From: Pedobacter lusitanus
GTDB taxonomy: Bacteria > Bacteroidota > Bacteroidia > Sphingobacteriales > Sphingobacteriaceae
Assembly: GCF_040026395.1 (NCBI RefSeq)
Contig: NZ_CP157278.1
Location: forward strand, 5,332,001 to 5,396,000
Direction: 5' to 3'
DNA length: 64,000 bases
The notes beneath the pieces were generated by a model. That model did not search any database, had not been told where the DNA came from, and saw only the letters and a program-made list of their open reading frames with translations. Positions 35,249 to 44,943 of this stretch are shown piece after piece. The position numbers were made by a program, and so were the translations under genes. Every line of letters begins with the position of its first letter. Positions within the stretch are counted from its first letter, which is position 1.

Positions 35249-36139
35249 ATGGAGCGTGAAGGAACTATTTCGCAGGCCAGTAAGAATAAAGGCCGTTTAA
35301 AAATCGTATTGGGGTTTACCCTGCTGTACCTCATTGTAGAGGTCATAGGAGGGATTATGACTAAAAGTCTGGCATTACTGGCCGATGCCGGACATATGCT
35401 GACTGATGTGGGTGGTCTGGCGCTGGCCCTGATCGCGATAAACTATGCAGAGCGAAAAGCAACAGCAGAACGTACCTATGGTTATTACAGAGCAGAAATA
35501 TTAGCCGCATTAGCTAATGCAGTAGTGCTGATCGGTATTTCGATCTATATCTTATACGAGGCCTATTTGCGTTTTCTCAATCCTCCGGAAGTTCAGAGTA
35601 AGGAGATGGTTATCGTGGCTGCGGTAGGTTTATTAGTCAACGTAGCCGGCATGGTTATCTTAAGAAAAAGCTCAGGTGAAAGTCTGAATATGAAAGGAGC
35701 TTATTTTGAAGTGCTTTCAGATATGCTGACATCAATTGGCGTTATTGCTGCGGGTGTTATCATGCTGACTACAGGCTGGTATTATGCGGACCCGTTACTA
35801 TCGGCAGGAATTGGTCTTTTCATCTTACCCAGAACATGGATTTTACTTAAAGAATCTATAGGGGTTTTACTTGAAGGTACCCCTAAAGAAGTTAATATGG
35901 CCGAATTACGTAGTTCTGTCCTTGGTGTAGAAGGAGTACAGGATATGCATGATCTGCATGTATGGGTTTTAACCTCCGGCGTCAATGCAATGACTGCGCA
36001 TATCGTGCTAAAAGAAGGAGCTTCAGGTAAACAGGTTTTATCAGCCCTTCAAAATCAGGTTACCGCAAATTTTAAGATCACACACACTACATTTCAGCTC
36101 GAAGAACCAGGTTTTGAAGAAGAACAAACCCATCTTTAG
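35249..36139 (+). CDS. czcD: Cation diffusion facilitator (CzcD-like zinc/cobalt/cadmium exporter)
   Basis: A 296-aa protein with six membrane helices and a cytoplasmic C-terminal domain. The metal site is visible as HMLTD in TM2 and EVLSD in TM5, the His-Asp/Glu-Asp arrangement usual for CzcD-type exporters. LPRTWILLKESIGVLLEGTP is the conserved junction to the cytoplasmic domain, which holds HDLHVWVLTSG. It moves divalent metal from cytoplasm to periplasm, where the RND pump can export it across the outer membrane. Co-transcription with the pump and adaptor (11-bp gap) supports a shared Zn/Co/Cd role. A 12-bp-stem hairpin follows the stop. Confidence 0.9.
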   Translation: MEREGTISQASKNKGRLKIVLGFTLLYLIVEVIGGIMTKSLALLADAGHMLTDVGGLALALIAINYAERKATAERTYGYYRAEILAALANAVVLIGISIYILYEAYLRFLNPPEVQSKEMVIVAAVGLLVNVAGMVILRKSSGESLNMKGAYFEVLSDMLTSIGVIAAGVIMLTTGWYYADPLLSAGIGLFILPRTWILLKESIGVLLEGTPKEVNMAELRSSVLGVEGVQDMHDLHVWVLTSGVNAMTAHIVLKEGASGKQVLSALQNQVTANFKITHTTFQLEEPGFEEEQTHL

Positions 36140-36151
36140 CTGAATGCTCAA

Positions 36152-36181
36152 CTACCTTCCTTCGCTACTGAAGGAAGGTAG
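36152..36181 (+). terminator. Terminator-like hairpin after czcD
   Basis: The arms ctaccttccttc (36152-36163) and gaaggaaggtag (36170-36181) are perfectly complementary over 12 bp around a 6-nt loop, 12 bp after the czcD stop. No U-tract follows, so it may instead stabilise the 3' end. Confidence 0.65.
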
Positions 36182-36265
36182 ATTGATTCTATGCAGTAAA
36201 TAGTTTGATACATCTTAATGAAGGCCGGATTGTTTTTTAATTTAGGTTAATGTAATCTAAATGTC

Positions 36266-36661
36266 ATGAGATATAAAGCAATTATTATCCTTTCCGTATT
36301 GTTAGCTACAGTGGTTATGCTAAGCGGATTTATGCCTCAGGAAGGTAAAAAAGCCAGTAATCTTAAAGTTCTTCCCAAAGATATCAGTCATGAAGAACTG
36401 GACAAAATTATGGATGGTTATAAGGCAGCTTTGGGTGTTAAATGTAATTTCTGCCATGCAGCCAGTAAAGAAAATCCCAAACGTCTTGACTTTGCCAGTG
36501 ATGAAAAACCTGAAAAAGAGATTACCAGGTCAATGATGAAAATGACCAGCCGTATCAATAAGAAGTATTTTCATATCAAAAATGCAAATGAGCCTAATGC
36601 AATCCTTGCTGTAAACTGTATTACCTGCCATCGCGGACAGCCGCATCCGGCAGATAAATAA
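36266..36661 (+). CDS. Small diheme c-type cytochrome
   Basis: A 131-aa exported protein with an N-terminal hydrophobic segment (residues ~4-24). It has two heme c attachment motifs, CNFCH (about residue 60) and CITCH (about residue 118), and ends shortly after the second. The spacing and the second motif followed by RGQPHP are like the 'photosynthetic reaction centre cytochrome c subunit'-type family seen in non-phototrophic Bacteroidota. It would transfer electrons in the periplasm or at the membrane. It is a single gene convergent with the first sulfatase; only 1 bp separates the stops. No partner oxidase or reductase is in the window. Confidence 0.82.
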   Translation: MRYKAIIILSVLLATVVMLSGFMPQEGKKASNLKVLPKDISHEELDKIMDGYKAALGVKCNFCHAASKENPKRLDFASDEKPEKEITRSMMKMTSRINKKYFHIKNANEPNAILAVNCITCHRGQPHPADK

Positions 36662-36662
36662 A

Positions 36663-38171
36663 TTACAGCTTTATATTTCTGACATCAATTTTGGGGTCTA
36701 TAAATTCCCATTCTTTAATATGCGCATGCTGATGCTCTTTTTTGACTATAGCTTCAAACTGAGCTATAATATCGGCATGTGCTGATGCGATGTCATTTTT
36801 CTCAAACTCATCCTTTTTCAGGTCAAACAGCATCCACTGTTTATCTTTATGTTGTCTTACATCTAATTTAACACCCTTCCAGTCACCCATTCTGATAGCC
36901 AGCTGACCACCTTTTTCCGGATATTCAAAGTATAAATATTCATGCTGCTGCTGCTCCCTGGTTTTGCCCAGTAGTTCAGGTAATAAAGATATTCCGTCCG
37001 TATGTTCAACTTTCTGCTGCGTCAGTGCGGCAAAAGTTGCCAGCATATCGTATTGCGCAGAGATCAGGTTGCTGGTTGTACCGGGTTTTATTTTTCCCGG
37101 CCACCGGGCGATAAAAGGTTCCCGCAACCCACCTTCAAATACGTCCATTTTTAATCCTCTCAGCCCGCCGGTACTATTAAAGAATTCGTGATTTACCCCA
37201 CCATTAAAGGTAGTTCCGTTATCGCTCGAAAACATAATTATCGTATGGTTATCCAATCCCAGTTTTTTGATTTCCTCCATAATAATTCCTACCTGGGCGT
37301 CCAGAAAGGTAATCATTGCTGCATAAGTTGAATAGGGGTATTTACTCGCTGCATAACCCTGCTGACCATAGTAGGGGTTCTCCTTAAACTGACCTTTGTA
37401 CAGATTGACGTAATCGACCGGTGCCTGCAGAGAAACATGCGGCATCGTATAGGGAAGGTATAAAAAGAAAGGTTTGTTTTTATTCTTGCCGATAAAACCC
37501 AAAGCCTTTCTGGTCATTCTGTCTCCAGCATAATCCTTTCCTATATAGTAATCAAAATCTTTGTCCGTTGCTTTGGTAGAATCCAGCTGAAGGTGAACAT
37601 TGATTAAAGGATTATCCAGCGGGTCCCATTTATCATTTTCCCATAAATGGGAAGGGTAGAAATTGTGTGACTGTTTCTGATCCAGGTAACCATAAAAATA
37701 ATCAAATCCCTGTTTTAGCGGATCACCACTGGTATTGGTCATCCCAAGACCCCATTTACCTACTGCTCCTGTTGTATAACCTGCCTGCTTAAGCATTTTT
37801 GGAATAGTAAATGTGTTTTCCGGCAGTGGCATCTGTCCTCCTTCCAGGCTGTCAGGAAAACCACCCAGTTCATAATTACCGCGGATGTAGGAGTGACCGC
37901 CATGTTTACCTGTCATGAGCATACATCTGGCAGGAGCACAGACCGGGGTGCTGGTATAATGCTGAGTAAAGCGCATGCCCTGTCTGGCCATTCTGTCCAG
38001 GTTGGGCGTTTTTATCTTTTGCTGTCCGTAGCAGCCCAGTTCGGCATAGCCCATATCATCCGCATAGATGTAAATGATATTCGGCTTTTGAGCAGAGACC
38101 TGGGCAAATGCTGAATGAATGAAAAAAGGAGCTGCAATAATTGCCGTTAAAATCAGTTTGAATGTTTTCAT
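36663..38171 (-). CDS. S1-family sulfatase (arylsulfatase type)
   Basis: A 502-aa exported enzyme with a signal peptide (ends AFAQ, residue ~24). It has the sulfatase signature CAPARCMLMTG, with Cys78 as the residue converted to formylglycine, and a metal-binding DD at 38-39 (IIYIYADDMGYAELGC). Further motifs are GAVGKWGLG and MFSSDNGT, which contribute the remaining active-site residues. It removes sulfate esters, here most likely from a glycan, since it is the last gene of a sigma-FecR-SusC-SusD-sulfatase run. It lies 25 bp downstream of the second sulfatase. A formylglycine-generating enzyme must be encoded elsewhere. Confidence 0.9.
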   Translation of the reverse strand: MKTFKLILTAIIAAPFFIHSAFAQVSAQKPNIIYIYADDMGYAELGCYGQQKIKTPNLDRMARQGMRFTQHYTSTPVCAPARCMLMTGKHGGHSYIRGNYELGGFPDSLEGGQMPLPENTFTIPKMLKQAGYTTGAVGKWGLGMTNTSGDPLKQGFDYFYGYLDQKQSHNFYPSHLWENDKWDPLDNPLINVHLQLDSTKATDKDFDYYIGKDYAGDRMTRKALGFIGKNKNKPFFLYLPYTMPHVSLQAPVDYVNLYKGQFKENPYYGQQGYAASKYPYSTYAAMITFLDAQVGIIMEEIKKLGLDNHTIIMFSSDNGTTFNGGVNHEFFNSTGGLRGLKMDVFEGGLREPFIARWPGKIKPGTTSNLISAQYDMLATFAALTQQKVEHTDGISLLPELLGKTREQQQHEYLYFEYPEKGGQLAIRMGDWKGVKLDVRQHKDKQWMLFDLKKDEFEKNDIASAHADIIAQFEAIVKKEHQHAHIKEWEFIDPKIDVRNIKL

Positions 38172-38196
38172 CAGAGCCTGTTTTTATAAGTGGATA

Positions 38197-39711
38197 CTAC
38201 AAATGATAACCATGTTCATCTTTGATCTGCTGAAGTTTTTGCGCAAATGATTTCACCTTATCCGGATATTGCGATGCCAGATTTTTACGTTCCTGCAAAT
38301 CAGCAGACAGATTGTATAACTGCGCTTCTTTGCTGTTACCTAATTCTGTTTTTGTGGTGGAATCATAAGCAGCAGCATTGTTAGGCTCAATATATTTCCA
38401 GTTATCTTCAATTATTCCAAGACCGGCGGCATCTTCAATCAGATATGGACGGTTAGCTGTGGATTTACCCAATAGCTGGCTGCTCATATCAAAACTATCA
38501 TAAGCCTGCTCAGTATTCAATTGCTGATTCAAAAAAACAGCAAAAGATCTGACTAAATCTACCTGGCTGATCAGTGCAGTACTTGTTCCTTTTTTTATAA
38601 CCGAAGGCCAGCTGACAATAAACGGAACGCGCGTCCCCCCATCAAAAGCACTGTATTTACCTCCTCTTAACGGCCCTGCGGGTTGATGTCCGTTCAGTAA
38701 AGCTTCTGCCTCATCCTGATAACCGTCATCAACAACCGGCCCGTTATCACTGCTCAATACAATGATCGTATTTTTGGTTAGTCCAAGACTATCCAGTGTC
38801 TTCATTATACGGCCTACACTCCAGTCAAATTCCAAAATAACATCACCACGGGGGCCCATTCCGCTTTTACCCGCAAACTTCTTATTTGGAGTTCTTGGAA
38901 CGTGAATATTCGGAGAAGCGAAATACATGAAGAAAGGCTGTTCTTTATTTTTAGCAATAAAGCTTTCTGCCTGGGAGGTTAGTTTTTCGGTTAAAGTATA
39001 ATCATCCCAGATGGCGGCTTTTCCTCCGGTCATATATCCGATACGGCCAATTCCGTTAATAATAGTGTTGTTATGTCCATTGGATGATTTCATGGTAAGT
39101 AATTCGGGATGTTCTTTTCCTGTAGCCCAGTCACCTGTTTTTTTGTGATAATCAACTGTGATCGGATCTTTTGGATCAAGATTTTCAACCCGGTGATTAT
39201 CAACGATCACACAGGGCACCCTGTCCAGCGTAGCAGGTATAATATAAGATTTATCAAAACCTAATTCCTGAGGACCGGATTTAATCTCCCCATTCCAGTC
39301 AGGTCCGCCTTTGCCACCTAAACCCAGATGCCATTTGCCAATAGCAGAGGTAGTATAGCCGGTCTGTTTAAATATTTTTGCCAGTGTGATCTGCGCAGTA
39401 TCAATTAATAAAGCGGCATTTCCGGGTGCAATACCAGTTCCTTTTTTGCGCCAGGCATATACCCCGGTCAGAATAGAGAAGCGGGAAGGCGTACAGGTTG
39501 CGCTGGTGGCATGCGCATCAGTAAATCTGAGCCCATTTTTTGCCAGTTGATCTATATGAGGAGTTTTGATCTTTTTAGCTCCATAACAGCTCACATCGCC
39601 ATAACCCAGATCATCAGCATAGATAATGATTACATTGGGGCGTTTTTGCTGGGCAAAGACAGAAAAACAGGATAATGCGGCTAATAAAATACTTAAACAG
39701 GTTCTTTTCAT
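38197..39711 (-). CDS. S1-family sulfatase, second copy
   Basis: A 504-aa exported enzyme with a signal peptide (ends SVFA/Q, residue ~20). The signature is CTPSRFSILTG with Cys73 as the formylglycine precursor; the metal-binding DD is at 33-34 (IIIYADDLGYGDVSC). It also has AIGKWHLGLGG and VLSSDNGPV. It is only moderately similar to the sulfatase next to it, so the two probably act on different sulfate positions or linkages. It begins 7 bp after the SusD-like gene in the same operon, which ties its substrate to the glycan taken up by that SusCD pair. Confidence 0.9.
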   Translation of the reverse strand: MKRTCLSILLAALSCFSVFAQQKRPNVIIIYADDLGYGDVSCYGAKKIKTPHIDQLAKNGLRFTDAHATSATCTPSRFSILTGVYAWRKKGTGIAPGNAALLIDTAQITLAKIFKQTGYTTSAIGKWHLGLGGKGGPDWNGEIKSGPQELGFDKSYIIPATLDRVPCVIVDNHRVENLDPKDPITVDYHKKTGDWATGKEHPELLTMKSSNGHNNTIINGIGRIGYMTGGKAAIWDDYTLTEKLTSQAESFIAKNKEQPFFMYFASPNIHVPRTPNKKFAGKSGMGPRGDVILEFDWSVGRIMKTLDSLGLTKNTIIVLSSDNGPVVDDGYQDEAEALLNGHQPAGPLRGGKYSAFDGGTRVPFIVSWPSVIKKGTSTALISQVDLVRSFAVFLNQQLNTEQAYDSFDMSSQLLGKSTANRPYLIEDAAGLGIIEDNWKYIEPNNAAAYDSTTKTELGNSKEAQLYNLSADLQERKNLASQYPDKVKSFAQKLQQIKDEHGYHL

Positions 39712-39718
39712 TTTTGTC

Positions 39719-41371
39719 TTATTTTAAATTAGGGTTAATGCTTACTTCAGCTAAAGGAACCGGCCAGTATTCATCAATACCTTTGCGAAAGGATTTTGAG
39801 GTCACAAACCAGCGGCTGTAGGGATCATTTGCGGTACCTTTTTTACGCAGATTTTTTGCTCCCGGAAATGGCGCACCATAAAAATCGCCATTTAATACAT
39901 CACCAGCTATTTTCCATCTTAATAAGTCCCATAAACGTATACCTTCTAAAGCTAATTCATTTCTGCGTTCACGCCGTAAGATAACTCTTAATTTTGAAGG
40001 ATCAGTTTCTGTTACTGCCGGCATATTCACGGATGATCTGCCTCTTACTTTGTTGATTGTAGCGTCAAGTAAAGTCTGGTCAATAGCTGCCCCGGATTCC
40101 AGTTTCGCTTCTAAATAGCTTAACAATACTTCTGCATATCTTATAATTGGCAGATCTATACCTGTATTTTGCAAATCTCCGCCCTGAAATGCTTCTGAAT
40201 TAAACTTTCTGGGTGCAAAGCCGGTTCTGGTTGCCTGTTTGGTGGTCGTTAACTGATCTGCCGAGGTAGTGGCATCCGGATTACTGTTATACGTAATACT
40301 TTTAAAAGGCTGGCCATTATAAATGATAGTCGCTTTTAAACGTGGATCCCGGTTTTGACCAATATCAGCGGGTTTATATCGCGGATCGGTAAAAGAAAAC
40401 GGAGTTCCGTCAGTAAATTCATAAGATTCGGCTAAACTTCCAAGGGGATTAGAGATATGAAAACCGCCTAATGCAGCAGGATAGGTATGTTGCAGCATCG
40501 CATTAGGGGCAAGATCCTGCAGATACTGAGTAGCAAAAATGATCTCTTTACTATTTTCATTTGTTCCATTGAAAAGGCTGGTATAATCAGGATCTATAAT
40601 ATTATCATTATAATCCATAATCTGTTTGTAGACTACACCGGCCTCTGTCCATTTTTGTTCAGCCATATCAAGCCTTCCTAAAAATGCGAGCGCAACCTGT
40701 GCACTTGCCCTGCCTCTTTCGGCAGGCGTTATTAAACTATAACGTGGCAGTATAGCTGCAACTTCCGCAAATTCTTTTTCTGCAAAAAGCATAATATCTG
40801 TGCGGGATGCTTTGGTTACGGTATTAGCTTCACTGGTTGTTAAAGTTTTGGTTACCAGTGGGACAGATCCAAAGTATTGTGACAGATAAAAATACTGGCT
40901 GGCTCTGATAAAACGGACCTCAGCAATATAACGGTTCATCTTTGCAGGATCCAGCGTTGCTTTTGAAATGTTTTCCAGGAAATAATTACACCTTGCAATT
41001 CTGGAATAACTCTGATTCCAGTAAGCACTGATATTACCATTACTTGAAGTTAATGCCCCATTTGTCAGGGTATTTACTGCAGAATTATCACCACGTCTGT
41101 CATAAGCATTGTCTGTGGCAAACTCTAAAAATAACAGCCCGTTATAAGACCACCAGTCGGTAGGTGTATATTCGGCACCGGTTGCCGGACTGGCAGACAT
41201 CTGGATGTTACCACGGTACACTCCGTTTAAGGCAAGCTGTACATTCTGCTCACTACTCCAGAATGTTGAATTTGAAAACTGATCCAGAGGCTCTCTGTCC
41301 AGTGCTTTACGACAAGAACCTGCAGAAAGGATCACAGTCAAAAGAAGGAGTATATATTTAAATTTCATCAT
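39719..41371 (-). CDS. SusD/RagB-family glycan-binding lipoprotein
   Basis: A 550-aa surface lipoprotein (signal ends SAGSC, Cys20) that starts the mature part with KALDREPLDQFSNSTFW, the usual SusD opening. Helical TPR-like segments include RYIAEVRFIRASQYFYLSQYFG shortened, and the C-terminal RRERRNELALEGIRLWDLLRW (shortened) is highly characteristic of RagB/SusD. It lies 8 bp after the SusC-like gene and 7 bp before a sulfatase. It should cap the SusC transporter and deliver oligosaccharide. The ligand cannot be read from sequence; the adjoining sulfatases suggest a sulfated glycan. Confidence 0.92.
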   Translation of the reverse strand: MMKFKYILLLLTVILSAGSCRKALDREPLDQFSNSTFWSSEQNVQLALNGVYRGNIQMSASPATGAEYTPTDWWSYNGLLFLEFATDNAYDRRGDNSAVNTLTNGALTSSNGNISAYWNQSYSRIARCNYFLENISKATLDPAKMNRYIAEVRFIRASQYFYLSQYFGSVPLVTKTLTTSEANTVTKASRTDIMLFAEKEFAEVAAILPRYSLITPAERGRASAQVALAFLGRLDMAEQKWTEAGVVYKQIMDYNDNIIDPDYTSLFNGTNENSKEIIFATQYLQDLAPNAMLQHTYPAALGGFHISNPLGSLAESYEFTDGTPFSFTDPRYKPADIGQNRDPRLKATIIYNGQPFKSITYNSNPDATTSADQLTTTKQATRTGFAPRKFNSEAFQGGDLQNTGIDLPIIRYAEVLLSYLEAKLESGAAIDQTLLDATINKVRGRSSVNMPAVTETDPSKLRVILRRERRNELALEGIRLWDLLRWKIAGDVLNGDFYGAPFPGAKNLRKKGTANDPYSRWFVTSKSFRKGIDEYWPVPLAEVSINPNLK

Positions 41372-41379
41372 GTTCAGGT

Positions 41380-44300
41380 TTATAGATTTACATTAATACC
41401 TAAAGTGTAATTGGTTAAAATCGGATAATACGCTCCTCCGGTATTGGTTTCAGGGTCCCATCCCTTAGGATAATGACTAAATGCTAAAGGATTCTGAGAA
41501 CTGATATTAATCCTGATCCCTTTTATTCCTGATTTGGTGAAAAGAGCTGATGGAAGAGCGTAACCAAGCTGTATACTTCTGATTTTAAAATAAGCCGCAT
41601 TCAGCAGATAAAAGGACGAGGCCAGCGTATTTGGTGTTCCGGAATTGGAAATCACTTCTAACCGCGGGTATCTGGCATTGGGATCGGGATTATTTGCCGA
41701 CCAGTGATTATCCGCCATATACTGCTGTATACTTCCGTAATTGTAAAAAGCATAACCGGCATAATCACTTAATCTGCCTTTTACCTGAGCGACACCCTGC
41801 CCAACAATAGCTAAGTCAAAATTTTTGTAATTCAGGCCGATATTGATTCCATAATTGTATTTTGGGATCGAACTTCCCAGATAAGTGCGGTCATAAGCAG
41901 GATCTACTTTGCCATCGGGTACTCCATTAGGACCGCTGATGTCCCTATAACGGATATCACCTGGTTTAGCTGCTGGATTTATGGCCGTCTGGTTAGGATA
42001 TCCTGCTATATCAGCAGCATCTCTGAATAATCCATCAGCCTGATAACCATAATATAAACCCAGTGGATACCCAATAAAAATATCACTTCCATTCCCTGTC
42101 AGCCCATTTGGCTGTAAAATATTTCCTACACCCAGATCCAGGACTTTATTGTTAATGATACTGAAGTTACCACTCACATTATAGGATAATGCACCTATAT
42201 TATTTTTATAACTCAGGCTAAACTCCCAGCCCTTGTTGCTGAGTTTTCCTGAATTTTCAACACCTACGCCAAAACCCAGAACTTTAGACACGCTGCCGGC
42301 AGGAGCAACCAGAATGTCATAGGTGTACCGGTCAAAATAAGTAGCTGAAAAATTGAGGTTATTGAAAACCGTAGTTTCCAGCCCTAAATCTTTGGTTCTG
42401 GTAGATTCCCAGTGTATATTGGAATTAACCAGGGTAGTATTGGCGACACCAGAATTGATGGTGTTACCAAAAGGATAATTGAAACCAGTACTCAGCACAT
42501 TCTGATAGGAGTAATTACCAATATTCTGATTTCCCAAAGTACCATAGGAAGCTTTTATTTTCAGTTCATTTAACCAGCTGAGTTTATCTTTTAGAAATTT
42601 CTCCTGCGAAATACGCCAGCCAACAGCCACAGCCGGGAAAGTAGCATATTTATTATTTTCAGGGAATCTGGATGAACCATCATAACGAACAGTACCTTCA
42701 ACCAGATACTTATTGTCATAATTATAGTTTAACCTGCCAAAATAAGAGTCAAGTGCATATTCAGAACCCGTTCCCTGATTACTTTGTGTACTCGCATCTC
42801 CTGCATTTAACTGCGTCAGACTGTTGGTGATATATCCGCCTCTGCTGGCTCTGAAAGTATTTGATCCGCTATATTCATAAGTATGACCTGCCAGTATTCC
42901 AAACTGATGTGACTGTAATGTTTTCTTGTATTCCAGTAACTGCTGCAGGGTTTTATAATTGTTCTGAATATTCTCTTGCGTAAGATTGCCCGGGCCAAGT
43001 GTAACCAGGTTATTTAAACGCTGATTGGCTAAAAAACGCTGACTGTTATCGTTTAACTGAGTATATGCCGCAATCAATGATAATTTCAGGTCCGGAATAA
43101 TGTTGTAATCCAGACGTTCATTAATCAGCAGGTCAGCTTGTTTTTTCTTATAAAAGGAATCATTGTTAAAATAAGAATAAGGAGTTCCTTTACCTACAAC
43201 CCCAAGCCCGTAATTTCCATTACTCAGTATGTTCGGATAAACAGACGGGACACGAATTACCTGGCCAATATTAGTCAGCATATCGTTCCAGTCAAGAGTT
43301 GCCGGAGGAGCGGCTTCATTATTAAGATACTGGGCACCTGAAATTCTTGATGTTAAACTCAGATTTGGCAGGATCTTGTTGGTCATATTCAGCCTCACAT
43401 TATATCTGTTATAATCGTTTTTGATCACAATTCCATTTTGATACATATATCCGAATGATAAGAGATATTGTGTATTTTTAGTATTATTGGAGACCGATAA
43501 ATTATGGCCGGTTTGCAAAGCAGATTTTTTATAAACCAAATCTATCCAGTTTGTATTTGGATAATTATCAGGATCGCTGCCATTTCTGAATTTTTCTATC
43601 TGATCAGCGGTATAAGAATTTGGGACCGCTTCATTTAACAGGCTGGCATAATCTGCCGCATTTACAAACTTTGGATAAGCCGTAGGCTTTTGTATCCCTG
43701 CATAACCACTATAATTGATATGCAGTTTTTCATCCGTGCCCATTCCGGTTTTAGTGGTAACCAGAACAACCCCGTTTGCCCCCCTTGAACCATATATAGC
43801 GGCTGTTGATGCATCTTTAAGGACAGAGATACTGCTTACATCATTGGCATCAATATCATTGAAAGAGTTGACTGGTATCCCATCAACCAGGATCAGCGGA
43901 TTAGTCGTTGCACCAAATGAACCTACACCTCTGATCTGAATGGCACTGGCATCACTGCCTGGCTGTCCTGAACGCTGGATAAGGGTTACACCCGATAACT
44001 GACCGGTAAGCACATTGGACAGAGAAGGAGCAGTCCGGTTATTGATGTCTTTAGCCGATACCTGGGCTACCGAACCGATGAGATTTACTTTTTTCTGCGT
44101 GCCATATCCGACAATCAGAACTTCACCGAGTTTTGCAGCACTGAGTACCAGTTGTATATCTCCCAGATTTTGTGCAGCCATAATCTCTTTAGGCAAATAG
44201 CCGATATAAGAAATAACCAGCACAGCATCTTCAGCTACATTTTTCAGCATGAATTCTCCTTTGGGATTTGTAGAAGTAACCTGAGTAGTTCCTTTTACTT

Positions 44301-44760
44301 TGACAGTAGCCCCTAAAAGAGGTTGATTGGTTTCATCAAGGACTTTACCACGCACATCAATTCCGGCAGTTTCAGGTTCCGGTTTTTGCCGGGTTTCTGT
44401 TTTTTGTTTGAGGACAATGGTTTGCCCGATCAGGGAGTAGGTTAGCGGCTGGTTGTCCAGGCATTTATCCAGGGCCTCTGTTATAGTAGCATCTTTAATC
44501 GTGATGGTAACAGGATGACTGGCTTTAAACAGCTGGTCTCTGTAAAAAAATGAATACCCGCTTTGTTTTTTTATCTTTTTGATGACTTCACCAAGCGGTG
44601 TGTTTTTTTCTGTTAAGGTAATCTTTTGGGCATACAGGGCGGCACTGGCCTGTAAACAATTGAAAAACAGGAACAGAACAATTAATTTTGTGCTGTAGAG
44701 AATTTTAGCCGGAAGAAAATCATGGCCATGATTTTCTTTACCAAGAAAATTAAATTTCAT
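41380..44760 (-). CDS. SusC/RagA TonB-dependent transporter with STN domain
   Basis: A 1126-aa outer-membrane protein. An N-terminal signal segment (residues ~25-45) leads into an STN domain (~50-115, with ITEALDKCLDNQPLTY). A CarboxypepD_reg-like beta-domain follows (~135-210, VRGKVLDETNQPLLGATVKV), then the TonB plug (VGYGTQKKVNLIGSV ... GSRGANGVVLVTTK) and the barrel. The presence of STN means it can signal to the FecR protein encoded upstream, which releases the ECF sigma factor. Substrate uptake and induction of this locus are therefore probably coupled. The 1126-aa length is typical of STN-containing SusC proteins. Confidence 0.93.
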   Translation of the reverse strand: MKFNFLGKENHGHDFLPAKILYSTKLIVLFLFFNCLQASAALYAQKITLTEKNTPLGEVIKKIKKQSGYSFFYRDQLFKASHPVTITIKDATITEALDKCLDNQPLTYSLIGQTIVLKQKTETRQKPEPETAGIDVRGKVLDETNQPLLGATVKVKGTTQVTSTNPKGEFMLKNVAEDAVLVISYIGYLPKEIMAAQNLGDIQLVLSAAKLGEVLIVGYGTQKKVNLIGSVAQVSAKDINNRTAPSLSNVLTGQLSGVTLIQRSGQPGSDASAIQIRGVGSFGATTNPLILVDGIPVNSFNDIDANDVSSISVLKDASTAAIYGSRGANGVVLVTTKTGMGTDEKLHINYSGYAGIQKPTAYPKFVNAADYASLLNEAVPNSYTADQIEKFRNGSDPDNYPNTNWIDLVYKKSALQTGHNLSVSNNTKNTQYLLSFGYMYQNGIVIKNDYNRYNVRLNMTNKILPNLSLTSRISGAQYLNNEAAPPATLDWNDMLTNIGQVIRVPSVYPNILSNGNYGLGVVGKGTPYSYFNNDSFYKKKQADLLINERLDYNIIPDLKLSLIAAYTQLNDNSQRFLANQRLNNLVTLGPGNLTQENIQNNYKTLQQLLEYKKTLQSHQFGILAGHTYEYSGSNTFRASRGGYITNSLTQLNAGDASTQSNQGTGSEYALDSYFGRLNYNYDNKYLVEGTVRYDGSSRFPENNKYATFPAVAVGWRISQEKFLKDKLSWLNELKIKASYGTLGNQNIGNYSYQNVLSTGFNYPFGNTINSGVANTTLVNSNIHWESTRTKDLGLETTVFNNLNFSATYFDRYTYDILVAPAGSVSKVLGFGVGVENSGKLSNKGWEFSLSYKNNIGALSYNVSGNFSIINNKVLDLGVGNILQPNGLTGNGSDIFIGYPLGLYYGYQADGLFRDAADIAGYPNQTAINPAAKPGDIRYRDISGPNGVPDGKVDPAYDRTYLGSSIPKYNYGINIGLNYKNFDLAIVGQGVAQVKGRLSDYAGYAFYNYGSIQQYMADNHWSANNPDPNARYPRLEVISNSGTPNTLASSFYLLNAAYFKIRSIQLGYALPSALFTKSGIKGIRINISSQNPLAFSHYPKGWDPETNTGGAYYPILTNYTLGINVNL

Positions 44761-44851
44761 ACTTTGGTTACGTTTTTGGTTAGAGGGATTAGATGACCTG
44801 ATTAGAATTCTGATAGTTTTAATCCAAAAACTGGGCTGCTCAGGCAGCTGG

Positions 44852-44878
44852 TGCCGGCATTGTTAGCGCAATCCGGCA
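44852..44878 (-). promoter_or_regulatory. GC-rich hairpin between fecR and susC
   Basis: The arms tgccgg (44852-44857) and ccggca (44873-44878), extended by attg/caat, form a stem around a ttagcg loop with one bulged c. It lies in the 183-bp gap between the anti-sigma gene and susC. It may be a terminator/attenuator or a processing site that sets different levels of regulator and transporter. Confidence 0.4.
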
Positions 44879-44943
44879 TCTTAATGGATAAAACCTGTTT
44901 TTATAGTATTTCTTCTGGCATAGGCTTCTTTTTTATAGGTTTA